From assembly GCF_042648365.1 (NCBI RefSeq), contig NZ_JBHRXI010000010.1:434001-498000 (forward strand): 64,000 bases of DNA, read 5' to 3'. Positions 8,994-17,694 of the stretch are shown here, one piece after another. How positions within the stretch are numbered: position 1 is the first letter of the stretch; each line of letters starts with the position of its first letter. This stretch comes from Lutimaribacter_A marinistellae (GTDB lineage: Bacteria > Pseudomonadota > Alphaproteobacteria > Rhodobacterales > Rhodobacteraceae). Below the pieces are notes generated by a model. It saw only the letters and a program-made list of their open reading frames with translations, did not search any database and was not told the DNA's origin. Position numbers and translations under genes: made by a program.

Positions 8994-9647
8994 ATGAAAT
9001 TCTTCGTTGATACCGCCGAGATCGACGCCATCGCCGAATTGAACGACCTTGGCATGGTTGACGGCGTGACAACTAACCCCTCGCTGATCCTGAAATCGGG
9101 CCGCGACATCCTCGAAGTCACCAAGGAGATCTGCGACCTGGTCGACGGGCCCGTCTCGGCCGAGGTGGTCGCGACCGAAGCAGACGACATGATCGCCGAA
9201 GGCCGCAAGCTCGCCGAAATCGCCGAGAATATCGCGGTCAAGGTGCCGCTGACCTGGGCCGGGCTCAAGACCTGCAAGACACTCACGGACGAAGGCCGCA
9301 TGGTCAACGTCACTCTGTGTTTCTCGGCAAACCAGGCGCTGCTGGCGGCCAAGGCGGGCGCGACCTTCATCTCGCCCTTCATCGGCCGGCTCGACGATAT
9401 CAATCTCGACGGTATGGACCTGATCCAGGACATCCGCACGATCTATGACAATTACGGGTTCGAGACACAGATCCTTGCCGCCTCGATCCGCACGGTGAAC
9501 CACGTCACCGAAAGCGCCCGGATCGGCGCCGACGTGATCACCGCGCCGCCAGCGGTCATCAAGAAACTTGCCGATCACCCGCTGACCGACAAGGGCCTCG
9601 AAACCTTCCTCGCCGACTGGGCCAAAACCGGGCAGAAGATCCTCTGA
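8994..9647 (+). CDS. tal: Transaldolase (short MipB/TalC-type)
   Basis: This enzyme transfers a dihydroxyacetone unit in the non-oxidative pentose phosphate pathway through a Schiff-base lysine. The 217-residue protein is of the short class. It begins with the signature MKFFVDTAEIDAI and continues with DGVTTNPSLI. The catalytic lysine lies in NIAVKVPLTWAGL, and FSANQALLAAKAGATFISPFIGR is also diagnostic of the class. AAGGA nine bases before ATG 8994 supports the start. The short class overlaps fructose-6-phosphate aldolases, but the length and sequence fit transaldolase better. Single gene, divergent from priA. Confidence 0.95.
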   Translation: MKFFVDTAEIDAIAELNDLGMVDGVTTNPSLILKSGRDILEVTKEICDLVDGPVSAEVVATEADDMIAEGRKLAEIAENIAVKVPLTWAGLKTCKTLTDEGRMVNVTLCFSANQALLAAKAGATFISPFIGRLDDINLDGMDLIQDIRTIYDNYGFETQILAASIRTVNHVTESARIGADVITAPPAVIKKLADHPLTDKGLETFLADWAKTGQKIL

Positions 9648-9750
9648 CATCGGCGGGCGGAATGCGTGGCCCATCGTGACGTTGCCCATGTGCGCTCATG
9701 AATGCGCTAAAGCCAATGTAAGACGCGGCTGACGCAGTGTGACCGCGCCG

Positions 9751-9823
9751 CGCCCCGCAAGGGCGCGGTGCCCGGCCCAACTGACGGGGTCCGATCAACG
9801 ATCGGGCCGCGGCGGGCGGGAGC
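9751..9823 (+). repeat. GC-rich palindromic repeat core, isolated copy
   Basis: This copy runs from GCGCGG-CCCGGCCCAAC through GGGGTC and a CCGATC-AAC-GATCGG hairpin to GGCGGGCGGGAGC. It has the same layout as the cores near 30.2, 32.7, 32.8, 35.4 and 35.6 kb, although the central hairpin sequence differs. It lies in the 262-base gap between transaldolase and the DUF484 gene. I see no promoter or terminator I would defend in the rest of that gap. Confidence 0.6.
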
Positions 9824-9909
9824 ACGCCCGAGCTTGTCGAGCGGTGGGATTTTTTCCGCGCCATCGCCCGCAACCCGTGCTATACAAAGCCAAATCAAAA
9901 GAGGCACAG

Positions 9910-10617
9910 ATGAGCAGTCGCCCGAAACTCGAAGACACGCTGCGAGAAAAGATTCTCGCTGCTCCAGATGCGGTTCTGGAAGACAAGGACCTGATGAACG
10001 CGCTCGTCGCGGCAAACGAGCGTGCCATGGGCGGCAACATCATCGACCTGCGCGGCATTGCGATGGAACGGCTCGAAGCACGGCTCGACCGGCTGGAAGA
10101 CACCCATCGCTCGGTCATTGCCGCGGCCTACGAGAACCTTGCCGGCACGAACCAGATTCATCGGGCCATCCTACGAATGCTCGAGCCGGTGGAATTCGAA
10201 GGGTTCCTGAAAGATCTCGGTAGCGACGTGGCCGAAATCCTTCGTGTCGATGCGATCACATTGGTGCTCGAGACGGTTCAGGATGCCGAGGAACCGGCCG
10301 TCAAGCGGTTGGGCGATGTCCTTTGCGTTGCCGAACCCGGGTTTCTGCGCAGCTATCTGACGCGCGACAGGGGCGGCGAGCCGCGGCAGGTCACGCTCCG
10401 CCAGCTCGGTGACGCATCACGCCGGATTTATGGCGAGCGTGCGGACTGGATCAGGTCCGAAGCCTGCCTCCTGCTCGACCTCGGCGAGGGTCGCCTGCCC
10501 GGCATGCTCGCGCTCGGCGCCGAGGATCCCCATCACTTCACGCCGCAGCAGGGCACCGACCTGCTCGGCTTTTTCGGCGGCGTATTCGAAAGGTCGATGC
10601 GCCACTGGCTCAAGTGA
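9910..10617 (+). CDS. DUF484 family protein
   Basis: A 235-residue protein of the DUF484 family. An N-terminal coiled-coil (residues about 40-75, MERLEARLDRLEDTHRSVI) precedes a GAF-like sensory fold ending in LGFFGGVFERSMRHWL. DUF484 genes typically sit directly before xerC, as here: the TGA stop overlaps the GTG start of xerC in GTGA. The biochemical role is unknown, and the fixed pairing with xerC suggests a link to chromosome dimer resolution or simple co-expression. AGAGG upstream supports ATG 9910. Confidence 0.9.
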   Translation: MSSRPKLEDTLREKILAAPDAVLEDKDLMNALVAANERAMGGNIIDLRGIAMERLEARLDRLEDTHRSVIAAAYENLAGTNQIHRAILRMLEPVEFEGFLKDLGSDVAEILRVDAITLVLETVQDAEEPAVKRLGDVLCVAEPGFLRSYLTRDRGGEPRQVTLRQLGDASRRIYGERADWIRSEACLLLDLGEGRLPGMLALGAEDPHHFTPQQGTDLLGFFGGVFERSMRHWLK

Positions 10618-11534
10618 GCCTGATCTCCCCTGCTTGCCGCGATGCGCTGCAAGCGTGGATTGATCACGGTCGCGCCATTCAGGGGCAAGCCGAGGCGACC
10701 TTGACCGCCTACAGGGCCGATGTTGTCGAGTTCCTGTCCTTCATGACGGCGCACCGTGGCGAGCCTCAAGGTCTAGGAGCGCTGGAAGCGGTGACAACCG
10801 CCGAGATGCGGGCCTGGATGGCGGGACTTCGCGGCGACGGCGTCGGCGCGCGCTCGCTCGCGCGCAAACTCTCAGCGGTCAAAGCGTTCTACCGCTGGCT
10901 CGCCTCCCGCGAAGGGTTCGAGCCAACGGCCGTCCTGTCGGTGCGCCCGCCCAAGTTCCAGCGTAAACTGCCGCGACCGCTGGCCGAGGACGCAGCCCGC
11001 GACGTACTTGACACCGTTGCCCTGCAAGCCCGTGATGGATGGGTCGCGGCACGGGACGTGGCGGTGGTAACGCTTCTTTACGGATGCGGTTTGCGAATAT
11101 CCGAGGCTTTGGGCCTCAAGGGGCGCGATGCTCCGCTGCCGGATGTCCTGCGGATCGTCGGCAAGGGCGACAAGGAACGGCTGGTGCCCGTTCTCCCCGC
11201 AGCACGCGACGCAGTTCAGAACTACCTGGCTCTCTGCCCGCATCCGAAAGAAGCGGACGCACCACTCTTTCGCGGCGTTCGTGGCGGACCGCTGCGGGCA
11301 AATGCGATACAGAGCGCTATGGCAAAGACCCGCCTGCAACTGGGCCTGCCGTCATCCGCGACACCGCATGCGCTTCGGCACAGCTTCGCCACGCATCTGC
11401 TGGCGGCCGGCGGCGACCTGCGCGCCATACAGGAGCTTCTTGGCCACGCCTCGCTGTCGACGACGCAGGCTTACACGGCTGTGGACACCGCACGCCTCAT
11501 GGAAGTCTACGCGCGGACACACCCCAAAGCCTGA
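10614..11534 (+). CDS. xerC: Tyrosine recombinase XerC
   Basis: XerC acts with XerD at dif to resolve chromosome dimers. The 306-residue protein has the N-terminal SAM-like core-binding domain (about 8-100) and a catalytic domain with every active-site residue: R161 (GCGLRISEAL), K184 or K187 (GKGDKERLVP), H252 and R255 (HALRHSFATHLL), H278 (LLGHASLSTTQ) and nucleophile Y287 (AYTAVD). The start is GTG 10614, overlapping the DUF484 stop by four bases. The DUF484 neighbour and the absence of integrase-type extensions favour XerC over a phage integrase. Confidence 0.94.
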   Translation: MSLISPACRDALQAWIDHGRAIQGQAEATLTAYRADVVEFLSFMTAHRGEPQGLGALEAVTTAEMRAWMAGLRGDGVGARSLARKLSAVKAFYRWLASREGFEPTAVLSVRPPKFQRKLPRPLAEDAARDVLDTVALQARDGWVAARDVAVVTLLYGCGLRISEALGLKGRDAPLPDVLRIVGKGDKERLVPVLPAARDAVQNYLALCPHPKEADAPLFRGVRGGPLRANAIQSAMAKTRLQLGLPSSATPHALRHSFATHLLAAGGDLRAIQELLGHASLSTTQAYTAVDTARLMEVYARTHPKA

Positions 11535-11569
11535 TCCGCTCTTTCCAACCGTTTGCAGTCTGGGCCTTA

Positions 11570-12283
11570 ATGCGTCATGGAAGGGCGATGACACCAAAAC
11601 TCCAAGCCACGCTCGTCCACCTCTTCACAGCTACCGGCGCTGTTTTTGCCATGCTCGCGATGCTCGCGGCCGTGGACGCGCGGTGGGACCTGATGTTCCT
11701 GTGGCTGGTGGTCGCCTTCATTGTCGACGGAATAGACGGGCCGCTTGCCCGCCGTTACCACGTGCAGACCCACGCGCCAGAGTTCGATGGTGTGCTTCTC
11801 GATCTCATCATCGACTACCTGACCTATGTCTTCATCCCAGCCTTCGCCTTGTTCAAGTCGGGCCTGATGGACGGTTGGACCGGCTGGTTCGCCATTATCG
11901 TCATCACGTTTGCCAGCGCGCTGTACTTCGCCGATACCCGGATGAAGACAAAGGACAATTCTTTCTCGGGCTTCCCGGGTTGCTTCAACATGGTGGTTCT
12001 GGTGATCTTCGCCGTCGAACCGAGCTTCTGGATCAGTCTCGTGCTGGTAACGCTGCTCTCGGTCGCGATGTTCCTGCCGCTGAAATTCATCCACCCCGTC
12101 CGGACCGAGCGGTGGCGCGCAGTGTCGCTGCCGATGGCGTTTGCATGGACTTTCTTTGCCGGCTGGGCGGCATGGGTGGATTTCCACCCCGAAAGCTGGG
12201 CGCATTGGGGGCTGGTGACGACCAGCATATACCTCGTATTCGCAGGTATCGCGCAGCAATTGATCCCCGAGCGCACGGCCTGA
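11570..12283 (+). CDS. pcs: Phosphatidylcholine synthase
   Basis: Pcs condenses choline with CDP-diacylglycerol to make phosphatidylcholine in the inner membrane. The 237-residue protein has about eight helices and the CDP-alcohol phosphotransferase motif: D56, G57, A60, R61, then G74, D78 and D82. Flanking signatures recalled from the rhizobial enzyme match well: VDGIDGPLAR, IIDYLTYVFIPAFAL, SGFPGCFNMVV and HPVRTERWRAV. The start is uncertain: ATG 11570 is used here and ATG 11588 would remove six residues, while neither has an ideal ribosome-binding site. It follows xerC by 35 bases on the same strand. Confidence 0.93.
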   Translation: MRHGRAMTPKLQATLVHLFTATGAVFAMLAMLAAVDARWDLMFLWLVVAFIVDGIDGPLARRYHVQTHAPEFDGVLLDLIIDYLTYVFIPAFALFKSGLMDGWTGWFAIIVITFASALYFADTRMKTKDNSFSGFPGCFNMVVLVIFAVEPSFWISLVLVTLLSVAMFLPLKFIHPVRTERWRAVSLPMAFAWTFFAGWAAWVDFHPESWAHWGLVTTSIYLVFAGIAQQLIPERTA

Positions 12284-12297
12284 GCCGCGCGCTCGGG
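12266..12297. terminator. Possible hairpin between convergent pcs and greA-like genes
   Basis: CCCGAGCGC (12266-12274) pairs with GCGCTCGGG (12289-12297) around the pcs stop codon. There is no T-run on either strand, so it may be a weak or Rho-assisted terminator, or an mRNA-end stabilising hairpin. Confidence 0.35.
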
Positions 12298-12305
12298 CCG
12301 ACCCG

Positions 12306-12764
12306 CTACAGAACGCTTTCGATCTCGACGTCCTTGCCGTTATGGGTGAAGGTTTCGCCTTCCTTGAGACCGGCCATCGCCTGGTAGATTGGGCTCTGCG
12401 TTGAAATACCCATATAGGTCTCACCATCGACCTCGAACCGCTGCGTCGAGACGCAGACGACGAAATTTCGACCGCCGAAACTTACCACGGCACCTGGCCC
12501 GACCGTATCGCTCAACGACCAGTCGGTGTTCTCGATCGCGTCGATCTTGCCATGATGTGTCTGCACGGGGGCCTCGAAGGCATGGGCCAAATCGGCATTC
12601 TCACGCGCGATGGCCATGTCGTCGTTGTCGTGCGTTTCACGGTCGCTCAGATGCGAGTCGGCCATGTAGGCTTCGTAATGCGCGATGGCCGCGGCCAGTT
12701 CGCTTTCCTCCAGCGACATAAGCCGGGCATGAACGGCCTTCTTCTTCGCGGCGCGGTCGGTCAT
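12306..12764 (-). CDS. GreA/GreB-like transcription elongation factor
   Basis: 152 residues. The C-terminal half is the FKBP-like GreA/GreB domain (PF01272 type): GPGAVVSFGGRNFVV, then ISTQSPIYQAMAGLKEGETF, matching the usual SP-hydrophobic-A-hydrophobic-G-K/E-G-E/D pattern. The N-terminal half is helical and acidic (DRETHDNDDMAIAREN), probably the coiled-coil that enters the RNA polymerase secondary channel to stimulate transcript cleavage. It reads as a divergent Gre-family member, perhaps a second paralogue, rather than canonical GreA. AAGGAG six bases before ATG 12764 fixes the start; an upstream in-frame start at 12818 is rejected. Monocistronic. Confidence 0.82.
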   Translation of the reverse strand: MTDRAAKKKAVHARLMSLEESELAAAIAHYEAYMADSHLSDRETHDNDDMAIARENADLAHAFEAPVQTHHGKIDAIENTDWSLSDTVGPGAVVSFGGRNFVVCVSTQRFEVDGETYMGISTQSPIYQAMAGLKEGETFTHNGKDVEIESVL

Positions 12765-12827
12765 TGGCGTCTCCTTGTTTTGCCGCCCGATCCTTTCCAT
12801 TTCGGACAGGCGCGGCATTGATCTCTG

Positions 12828-13289
12828 TCAGATCAGCAAGCTAGCGGCCCCTTCGTGCCGCAGCAAGGCCACCTTGGTCTCGACCCCGCCCCTGCCTGAA
12901 TAGCCTGTCAGCCCCTTGGCGCCCATCACGCGGTGACAGGGTATGATGATCGGGATCGGGTTCGCGCCGCAGGCCTGTCCGACGGCCTGTGCCGGTACTC
13001 CAAGCGCACGGGCGATATCACCATATGTGCGGGTTTCTCCGAATGGAATGTCCAGCATCTTGCGCATGACCCCGCGCTGCAGGTCCGATCCTCGGATAGC
13101 CAGGGGAAGATCGAACCGCGTAAGCTCACCCCGGTCATAAGCCTGCAATTGACCTGCGGCCTCTTGCAATATCGGCGTCGGATCGAATTTGGGGGCATCG
13201 CCCCAATCCAGCCGAACGATTTCCCCATCCTCTTCCGTCACGGTGAGCATGCCGAACCCGGTATCCACGGCGATAGAAGACATTTTCAC
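12828..13289 (-). CDS. ogt: Methylated-DNA-protein cysteine methyltransferase
   Basis: This suicide enzyme moves the alkyl group from O6-alkylguanine in DNA onto its own cysteine. The 153-residue protein carries the active-site motif PCHRV with the acceptor at C118. The DNA-recognition helix region (FGETRTYGDIARALG) and the downstream motif GLTGYSGRGGVETK are also present. It lacks an Ada-type regulatory N-terminus. The ATG start at 13289 overlaps the upstream DUF3253 stop by four bases, and a second ATG lies two codons later. It is the last gene of a four-gene overlapping run that starts with ileS. Confidence 0.93.
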   Translation of the reverse strand: MKMSSIAVDTGFGMLTVTEEDGEIVRLDWGDAPKFDPTPILQEAAGQLQAYDRGELTRFDLPLAIRGSDLQRGVMRKMLDIPFGETRTYGDIARALGVPAQAVGQACGANPIPIIIPCHRVMGAKGLTGYSGRGGVETKVALLRHEGAASLLI

Positions 13290-13540
13290 CCCCTGGGCAA
13301 GCCGAGGCGGATCGGCCCTGTCGCGCTTTCAGGATCAACGGGAAGACCCTTTTGCGTTGCTTCGATCCGCCCTTCCAGAACGAGCCTGCCAGCCACGGAT
13401 CGAACCGTGGTCATCAGCGGCCGCCAATCCTGCACGAGGTTCCGCGCAATATCGGACGGGCAAAAGGTTTTTCCGACCCCGCGCCGATGCGCGAGGTCGA
13501 GTATCGCTTGCGCGATGATATCATCCGAGGGCTGCGTCAC
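13286..13540 (-). CDS. DUF3253 family protein
   Basis: 84 residues with a compact winged-helix-like pattern typical of DUF3253: DDIIAQAILDLAHRRG, then FCPSDIARNLVQDWRPLM, then a strand segment GRLVLEGRIEATQKG. Members are small and often sit beside O6-methylguanine methyltransferase or DNA-repair genes; the molecular role is not established. It overlaps ogt and the upstream 88-residue gene by four bases each (ATGA junctions), so it is translated in step with both. A DNA-binding partner or accessory factor for ogt is plausible, but this is inference from neighbourhood. Confidence 0.82.
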   Translation of the reverse strand: MTQPSDDIIAQAILDLAHRRGVGKTFCPSDIARNLVQDWRPLMTTVRSVAGRLVLEGRIEATQKGLPVDPESATGPIRLGLPRG

Positions 13541-13803
13541 ACCGTCCAGTGTTCAACCAACTTCCATTTCTTTGAATCAGGGTTTTGCGTCACCACACCC
13601 TCACTTTCCATGACAGCCAGAATGGTTCGAGAAATGTGCCCAACGTGTTCGACGTGTCCACCGTAAATGCCCAGTGTTTTGCCTATTTCGACATTGCGCA
13701 TTCCTTCACTTGGACCAGTTTCCAAGATCGTACGAACCGATGCTTTCAGCATAGCCAAGGCCGCTTGGGCATCACTGTAAGCCTTGTTGCGCTCACTCGT
13801 CAT
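13537..13803 (-). CDS. Small winged-helix-like hypothetical protein
   Basis: 88 residues. Helical N-terminus (residues 8-30), then a pattern suggesting a winged helix: MRNVEIGKTLGIYGGHVEHVGHISRTILAVMESEGVV with a trailing strand KKWKLVEHW. The central part resembles a helix-turn-helix ahead of a recognition helix and wing. I do not recognise a named family. Both ends overlap neighbours by four bases (ileS stop, DUF3253 start), so it is part of a tightly coupled run. It may be a small DNA-binding protein. Function unknown. Confidence 0.72.
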   Translation of the reverse strand: MTSERNKAYSDAQAALAMLKASVRTILETGPSEGMRNVEIGKTLGIYGGHVEHVGHISRTILAVMESEGVVTQNPDSKKWKLVEHWTV

Positions 13804-16733
13804 TCCAAAGCCTCTTCACATCGCCCACAGACGCCCGGATGGGAGTGACGCCCCACATCCGGCAGGATCTTCCAGCAGCGCTGGCATTTCTCGCCTTCGG
13901 CACGTTCGAACACGACGCTGACGCCCTGCACTTCGGGCATGCGGAACGCCTCGGACGGCGACGGGTCGCCGGTTACGCTCAGGCCTGAGGTGATGCACAG
14001 ATCATCCATATCGCTGCGCTTGACCAGCTCGCGCAGGTCGGCATCCTCGACATGAACCACCGGTGCCGCCTCGAGGCTCGAGCCGATGACCTTGTCGCGG
14101 CGCTGCACCTCGAGAGCAGAGGTTACGACGCGGCGAACCCGGCGCAGGCGCGCCACGCGGGCCTCGATATCTTCATTGCGCCAATCACCTGGCGTCTCGG
14201 GGAAATCGACCAGGTGAACCGAGCTGTCATCGCCCGGGTACCGTTCCAGCCAGACCTCCTCCATCGTGAAGACGAGAACCGGCGCGAGCCACGTCGTCAA
14301 CCGGTGGAACAGCAGATCCAGCACCGTCCGCGCGGCCTTGCGGCGCGTGGTATCGCCGTCGCAATAAAGAACATCCTTGCGGATATCGAAATAGAAGGCC
14401 GACAAGTCCACCGTGGCGAAGTTGAACACTGCGCTGAACACGTCCTGGAAATCGAACCGCGCATAGCCGTCGCGCACACGTGCATCCAGCTCGGCCATCC
14501 GGCTCAGAACCCACTGTTCGAGCGCCGGCATCTCCGCCGGGTCGATCCGGTCGGCCTCGGTGAAGTCGGCAAGGCTGCCCAGCATGAACCGCATCGTGTT
14601 GCGCAGACGGCGATAGCTGTCCGCCACACCTTTCAGGATCTCGGGTCCGATCCGCTGGTCGGCGGTGTAATCGGTCTGCGCCACCCACAGCCGCAGGATG
14701 TCGGCGCCGTATTGCTTGACGACCTCCTCGGGCACGATGGTGTTGCCGAGCGATTTGGACATCTTGTTGCCCTTCTCGTCCAGCGTGAACCCATGCGTCA
14801 CCACGTTGCGATAAGGTGCCCGGCCCAGCGTGCCGCAGGCCTGCAGCATCGAGGAATGGAACCAGCCGCGGTGCTGGTCCGTGCCTTCCATATAGACGTC
14901 GGCAATGCCATCCTCGGTCCCGTCCTCGCGGTCGCGCAGGACGAACGCATGGGTGGAGCCGGAATCGAACCAGACATCGAGGATGTCGAACACCTGCTCA
15001 TATTCCGCCGGATCGACGATACCGGACAGGAACCGCTCTTTGGCACCGTCTTTGTACCAGCAGTCGGCGCCCTCTGCCTCGAAGGCTTCGGCGATGCGGG
15101 CGTTGACCGCATCGTTGCGCAGCAGGAAATCGGGATCGGTCGGCAATGCACCGGCTTTCACGAAACAGGTCAGAGGAACACCCCAGGCACGCTGCCGCGA
15201 CAAAACCCAATCGGGACGCGTTTCGATCATCGAGTAGAGCCGGTTGCGGCCGGTCTGCGGCCACCACTTCACCAGCTCGTCGATCGAGGTCAGGGCGCGG
15301 CTGCGGATCGTCTCGCCATGCGTGTTCTGCCCGTCACCGACCGGTCTGTCGATAGCAACGAACCATTGTGGCGTGTTGCGATAGATCACCGGTGCCTTCG
15401 ATCGCCAACTGTGAGGATAGCTGTGCTTGATCTTTCCGCGCGCCAGCAGGCCGCCCACCTCGACCAGCTTGTCGATCACCGCCTTGTTGGCATCGCCCTC
15501 GCCGCCCTTGCGGCTGAGGATATACTTGCCGCCAAAGAACGGCAGATCCGCACGGAAGGAGCCGTCATCCATCACGTTGTAGGTGATGACCTCTTCAAGC
15601 ATTCCCAGATCGCGATAAAGCTCAAACTCCTCCATCCCGTGGCTGGGCGCGCAGTGTACGAAGCCTGTGCCTTCTTCGTCGGTGACGAAATCGGCGGCGC
15701 GGAAATCGCGCGGCTGGTCCCATTCGCCGTTGGAGCCTTCGGCCCCCTTCAGCGGATGGCTTAGCGTCATGCCGGCCAGCTGCGCAGCACTCACGTCGCG
15801 GACGCGCCGCCATTGATCGTCGGAGAGCCGCGCACGGGCCATCACGTCGCCGGCCAGCTTGTCGGCGAGGATGAACCGGTCGCCAACACTTGCCCAGCAC
15901 TCGTCAGGCGTGCCGGTCACTTCGTAGAGCCCGTAAGAAAACTCCTCGCCGAAGACGACCGCCTTGTTCGAGGGGATGGTCCACGGCGTGGTGGTCCAGA
16001 TGACGACATGCGCGCCGACCAGATCCTGTGCCGCATCGGGTAAGTCGACGCTTTCGACACGGAACTTCACCCAGATGGTGAAGCTTTCCTTGTCGTGATA
16101 CTCGATCTCGGCCTCGGCCAGCGCGGTCTTTTCGATGGGCGACCACATCACCGGCTTGGACCCCTGATAAAGCGTGCCGTTCATCAGGAACTTCATGAAC
16201 TCCTCGGCGATCACCCGTTCTGCGTGGAAATCCATCGTCAGGTAGGGATCGGCCCAGTTGCCCGTGATGCCCAGCCGCTTGAATTCCTCGCGCTGGATAT
16301 CGACCCAGCCCTCGGCGAACTTGCGGCACTCCTGGCGGAAGTCGATGACATCCACCTGGTCCTTGTTCTTGCCCTTCTTGCGGTACTGCTCCTCGATCTT
16401 CCATTCGATGGGCAGGCCGTGGCAGTCCCATCCGGGAACATAGCGGCTGTCAAAGCCCATCATCTGGTGCGACCGCACGATCATGTCCTTGATCGTCTTG
16501 TTCAGCGCGTGACCGATATGCAGGTGCCCGTTCGCGTATGGAGGACCGTCATGCAGGGTGAAGGCCGGGCGGCCCTCTTTCTCACGCAGGCGGTCATAGA
16601 CTCCGATCGTTTCCCACCGCTCCAGCCAGGCCGGCTCGCGCTTGGGCAGGCCCGCGCGCATCGGGAACTCGGTCTTGGGAAGGTTCAGGGTGTCCTTGTA
16701 GTCTCGCGTCTCGGTCGTCGTGTCGGCGCACAT
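13800..16733 (-). CDS. ileS: Isoleucyl-tRNA synthetase
   Basis: Charges tRNA-Ile and edits misactivated valine. The 977-residue class Ia synthetase has its HIGH motif at about 72-75 (NGHLHIGHALNK) and KMSKS at 657-661 (GNKMSKSLGN). Between them lies the CP1 editing domain, including VIWTTTPWTIPSN. The C-terminal zinc finger is present (CQRCWKILPDVG, then CGRCEEAL), which fits the bacterial IleS1 type. The start ATG is at 16733. The upstream 188-base gap shows no T-box leader, but has an inverted repeat TGGCCAT/ATGGCCA at 16863-16887. First gene of the ileS, orf88, DUF3253, ogt run. Confidence 0.97.
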   Translation of the reverse strand: MCADTTTETRDYKDTLNLPKTEFPMRAGLPKREPAWLERWETIGVYDRLREKEGRPAFTLHDGPPYANGHLHIGHALNKTIKDMIVRSHQMMGFDSRYVPGWDCHGLPIEWKIEEQYRKKGKNKDQVDVIDFRQECRKFAEGWVDIQREEFKRLGITGNWADPYLTMDFHAERVIAEEFMKFLMNGTLYQGSKPVMWSPIEKTALAEAEIEYHDKESFTIWVKFRVESVDLPDAAQDLVGAHVVIWTTTPWTIPSNKAVVFGEEFSYGLYEVTGTPDECWASVGDRFILADKLAGDVMARARLSDDQWRRVRDVSAAQLAGMTLSHPLKGAEGSNGEWDQPRDFRAADFVTDEEGTGFVHCAPSHGMEEFELYRDLGMLEEVITYNVMDDGSFRADLPFFGGKYILSRKGGEGDANKAVIDKLVEVGGLLARGKIKHSYPHSWRSKAPVIYRNTPQWFVAIDRPVGDGQNTHGETIRSRALTSIDELVKWWPQTGRNRLYSMIETRPDWVLSRQRAWGVPLTCFVKAGALPTDPDFLLRNDAVNARIAEAFEAEGADCWYKDGAKERFLSGIVDPAEYEQVFDILDVWFDSGSTHAFVLRDREDGTEDGIADVYMEGTDQHRGWFHSSMLQACGTLGRAPYRNVVTHGFTLDEKGNKMSKSLGNTIVPEEVVKQYGADILRLWVAQTDYTADQRIGPEILKGVADSYRRLRNTMRFMLGSLADFTEADRIDPAEMPALEQWVLSRMAELDARVRDGYARFDFQDVFSAVFNFATVDLSAFYFDIRKDVLYCDGDTTRRKAARTVLDLLFHRLTTWLAPVLVFTMEEVWLERYPGDDSSVHLVDFPETPGDWRNEDIEARVARLRRVRRVVTSALEVQRRDKVIGSSLEAAPVVHVEDADLRELVKRSDMDDLCITSGLSVTGDPSPSEAFRMPEVQGVSVVFERAEGEKCQRCWKILPDVGRHSHPGVCGRCEEALE

Positions 16734-16921
16734 GTGTCGCGTCCTTGGAATAATCGTCTTTCAGGGGATCGGTTCGATCGGTGCGAAATCTCCACACCTT
16801 GGCCCGGCGTCTCGAGGATCAGAGCGCCGGGTTGGTAATTCGAATGATGATGGCAAAAGGTCTGGCCATGCGGGCCTTATATGGCCAGCCCATGCGCGCG
16901 TCCAGTGCCGCAATGCCGCGC

Positions 16922-17632
16922 TCAGGGATGGAACAGGGTCCCCACCCCATAAGCGATGAACGCCGCAGCGCCCCCGATCGCCAGGGTCTCCATTGCCGAA
17001 TGCCACCAAGGCGCCAGCGACCAGCGGCTTTTGACCGCGCCTATTGCAAAGAAAACCGCGCCGGTCATCCATGCGGATATCGCGAATGCGCCTTCGAATT
17101 TCAGGAGAAACGGCAGCAGCGGGATCATTCCGGCGACAAGGAAAGACAGGAACGTCGCAAGGGCGGCACGCATCGGATGCGGATCGACGGGTCCAAGCCC
17201 ATACTCCCCCTCAAGCATCATCGCGATCCAGTTCTCGCGATTCGCCGTTACGGCCTGTGTCGCCTCGTCCAGAACCTGACCCGAGAGCCCTTTTTGCGCC
17301 AGTATCTCGCGGACTTCCTCGCGCTCGCCGTCGGGATACAGACGGATATGCCTTTCTTCGACGGCCCGTAGACGGCGGATATTGTCCAGTTCGGCCTTGG
17401 TCCCCGAGTAGTTGCCAGCCGCCATCGAAAACCCGTCTGCCAAGACATTGGCAATCCCGAGCGCCACGATGATGAACGGTGACAACCCCGCGCCGGCCAC
17501 GCCAGCCACGATGGCAAATGTGGTGACGGACCCATCGATGCCGCCATAAACCACGTCCCGCAAAACGCCTTGTCCGGGCGGCGCGTTGATCCGCTCGGCG
17601 ATTTCCTCCTTGCTGTGCCCGTGGTCTTGCAT
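16922..17632 (-). CDS. VIT1/CCC1 family iron or manganese transporter
   Basis: 236 residues. The family layout is clear: an N-terminal segment ending in LRDVVYGGIDGSVTTFAIVAG, helix 2 GIANVLADGFSMAAGNYSG, and a hydrophilic, acidic cytoplasmic section (KAELDNIRRLRAVEERHIRLYPDGEREEVREIL) typical of the metal-binding domain. Three C-terminal helices follow. Plant and yeast relatives carry Fe2+ or Mn2+ into vacuoles; bacterial members are thought to export or detoxify divalent metal. ATG 17632 is chosen over GTG 17653 because the family begins near HSKEEIAERINAP. Stands alone between ileS and the ycjX cluster. Confidence 0.9.
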   Translation of the reverse strand: MQDHGHSKEEIAERINAPPGQGVLRDVVYGGIDGSVTTFAIVAGVAGAGLSPFIIVALGIANVLADGFSMAAGNYSGTKAELDNIRRLRAVEERHIRLYPDGEREEVREILAQKGLSGQVLDEATQAVTANRENWIAMMLEGEYGLGPVDPHPMRAALATFLSFLVAGMIPLLPFLLKFEGAFAISAWMTGAVFFAIGAVKSRWSLAPWWHSAMETLAIGGAAAFIAYGVGTLFHP

Positions 17633-17694
17633 GGCTGTGGCTCGCTTTTCCACAGGACACTAGCAGTGGCGGGGAACGCCCGACTTGACCGAGA

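Noticed and set aside
8901..9689. N-terminal extension of priA through the transaldolase gene
   Set aside because: The extension is the antisense of the conserved tal gene, and PriA family members start near EYFEEGALVAVL.
9739..9909. Upstream extension of the DUF484 protein
   Set aside because: The added codons lie in a palindromic repeat, and ATG 9910 has its own ribosome-binding site.
14052..15764. Plus-strand 570-codon frame opposite ileS
   Set aside because: It is the complement of conserved synthetase sequence; no motifs or start site.
16734..16921. T-box leader upstream of ileS
   Set aside because: No T-box sequence, specifier loop or terminator/antiterminator was seen; such leaders are also not expected in this lineage.
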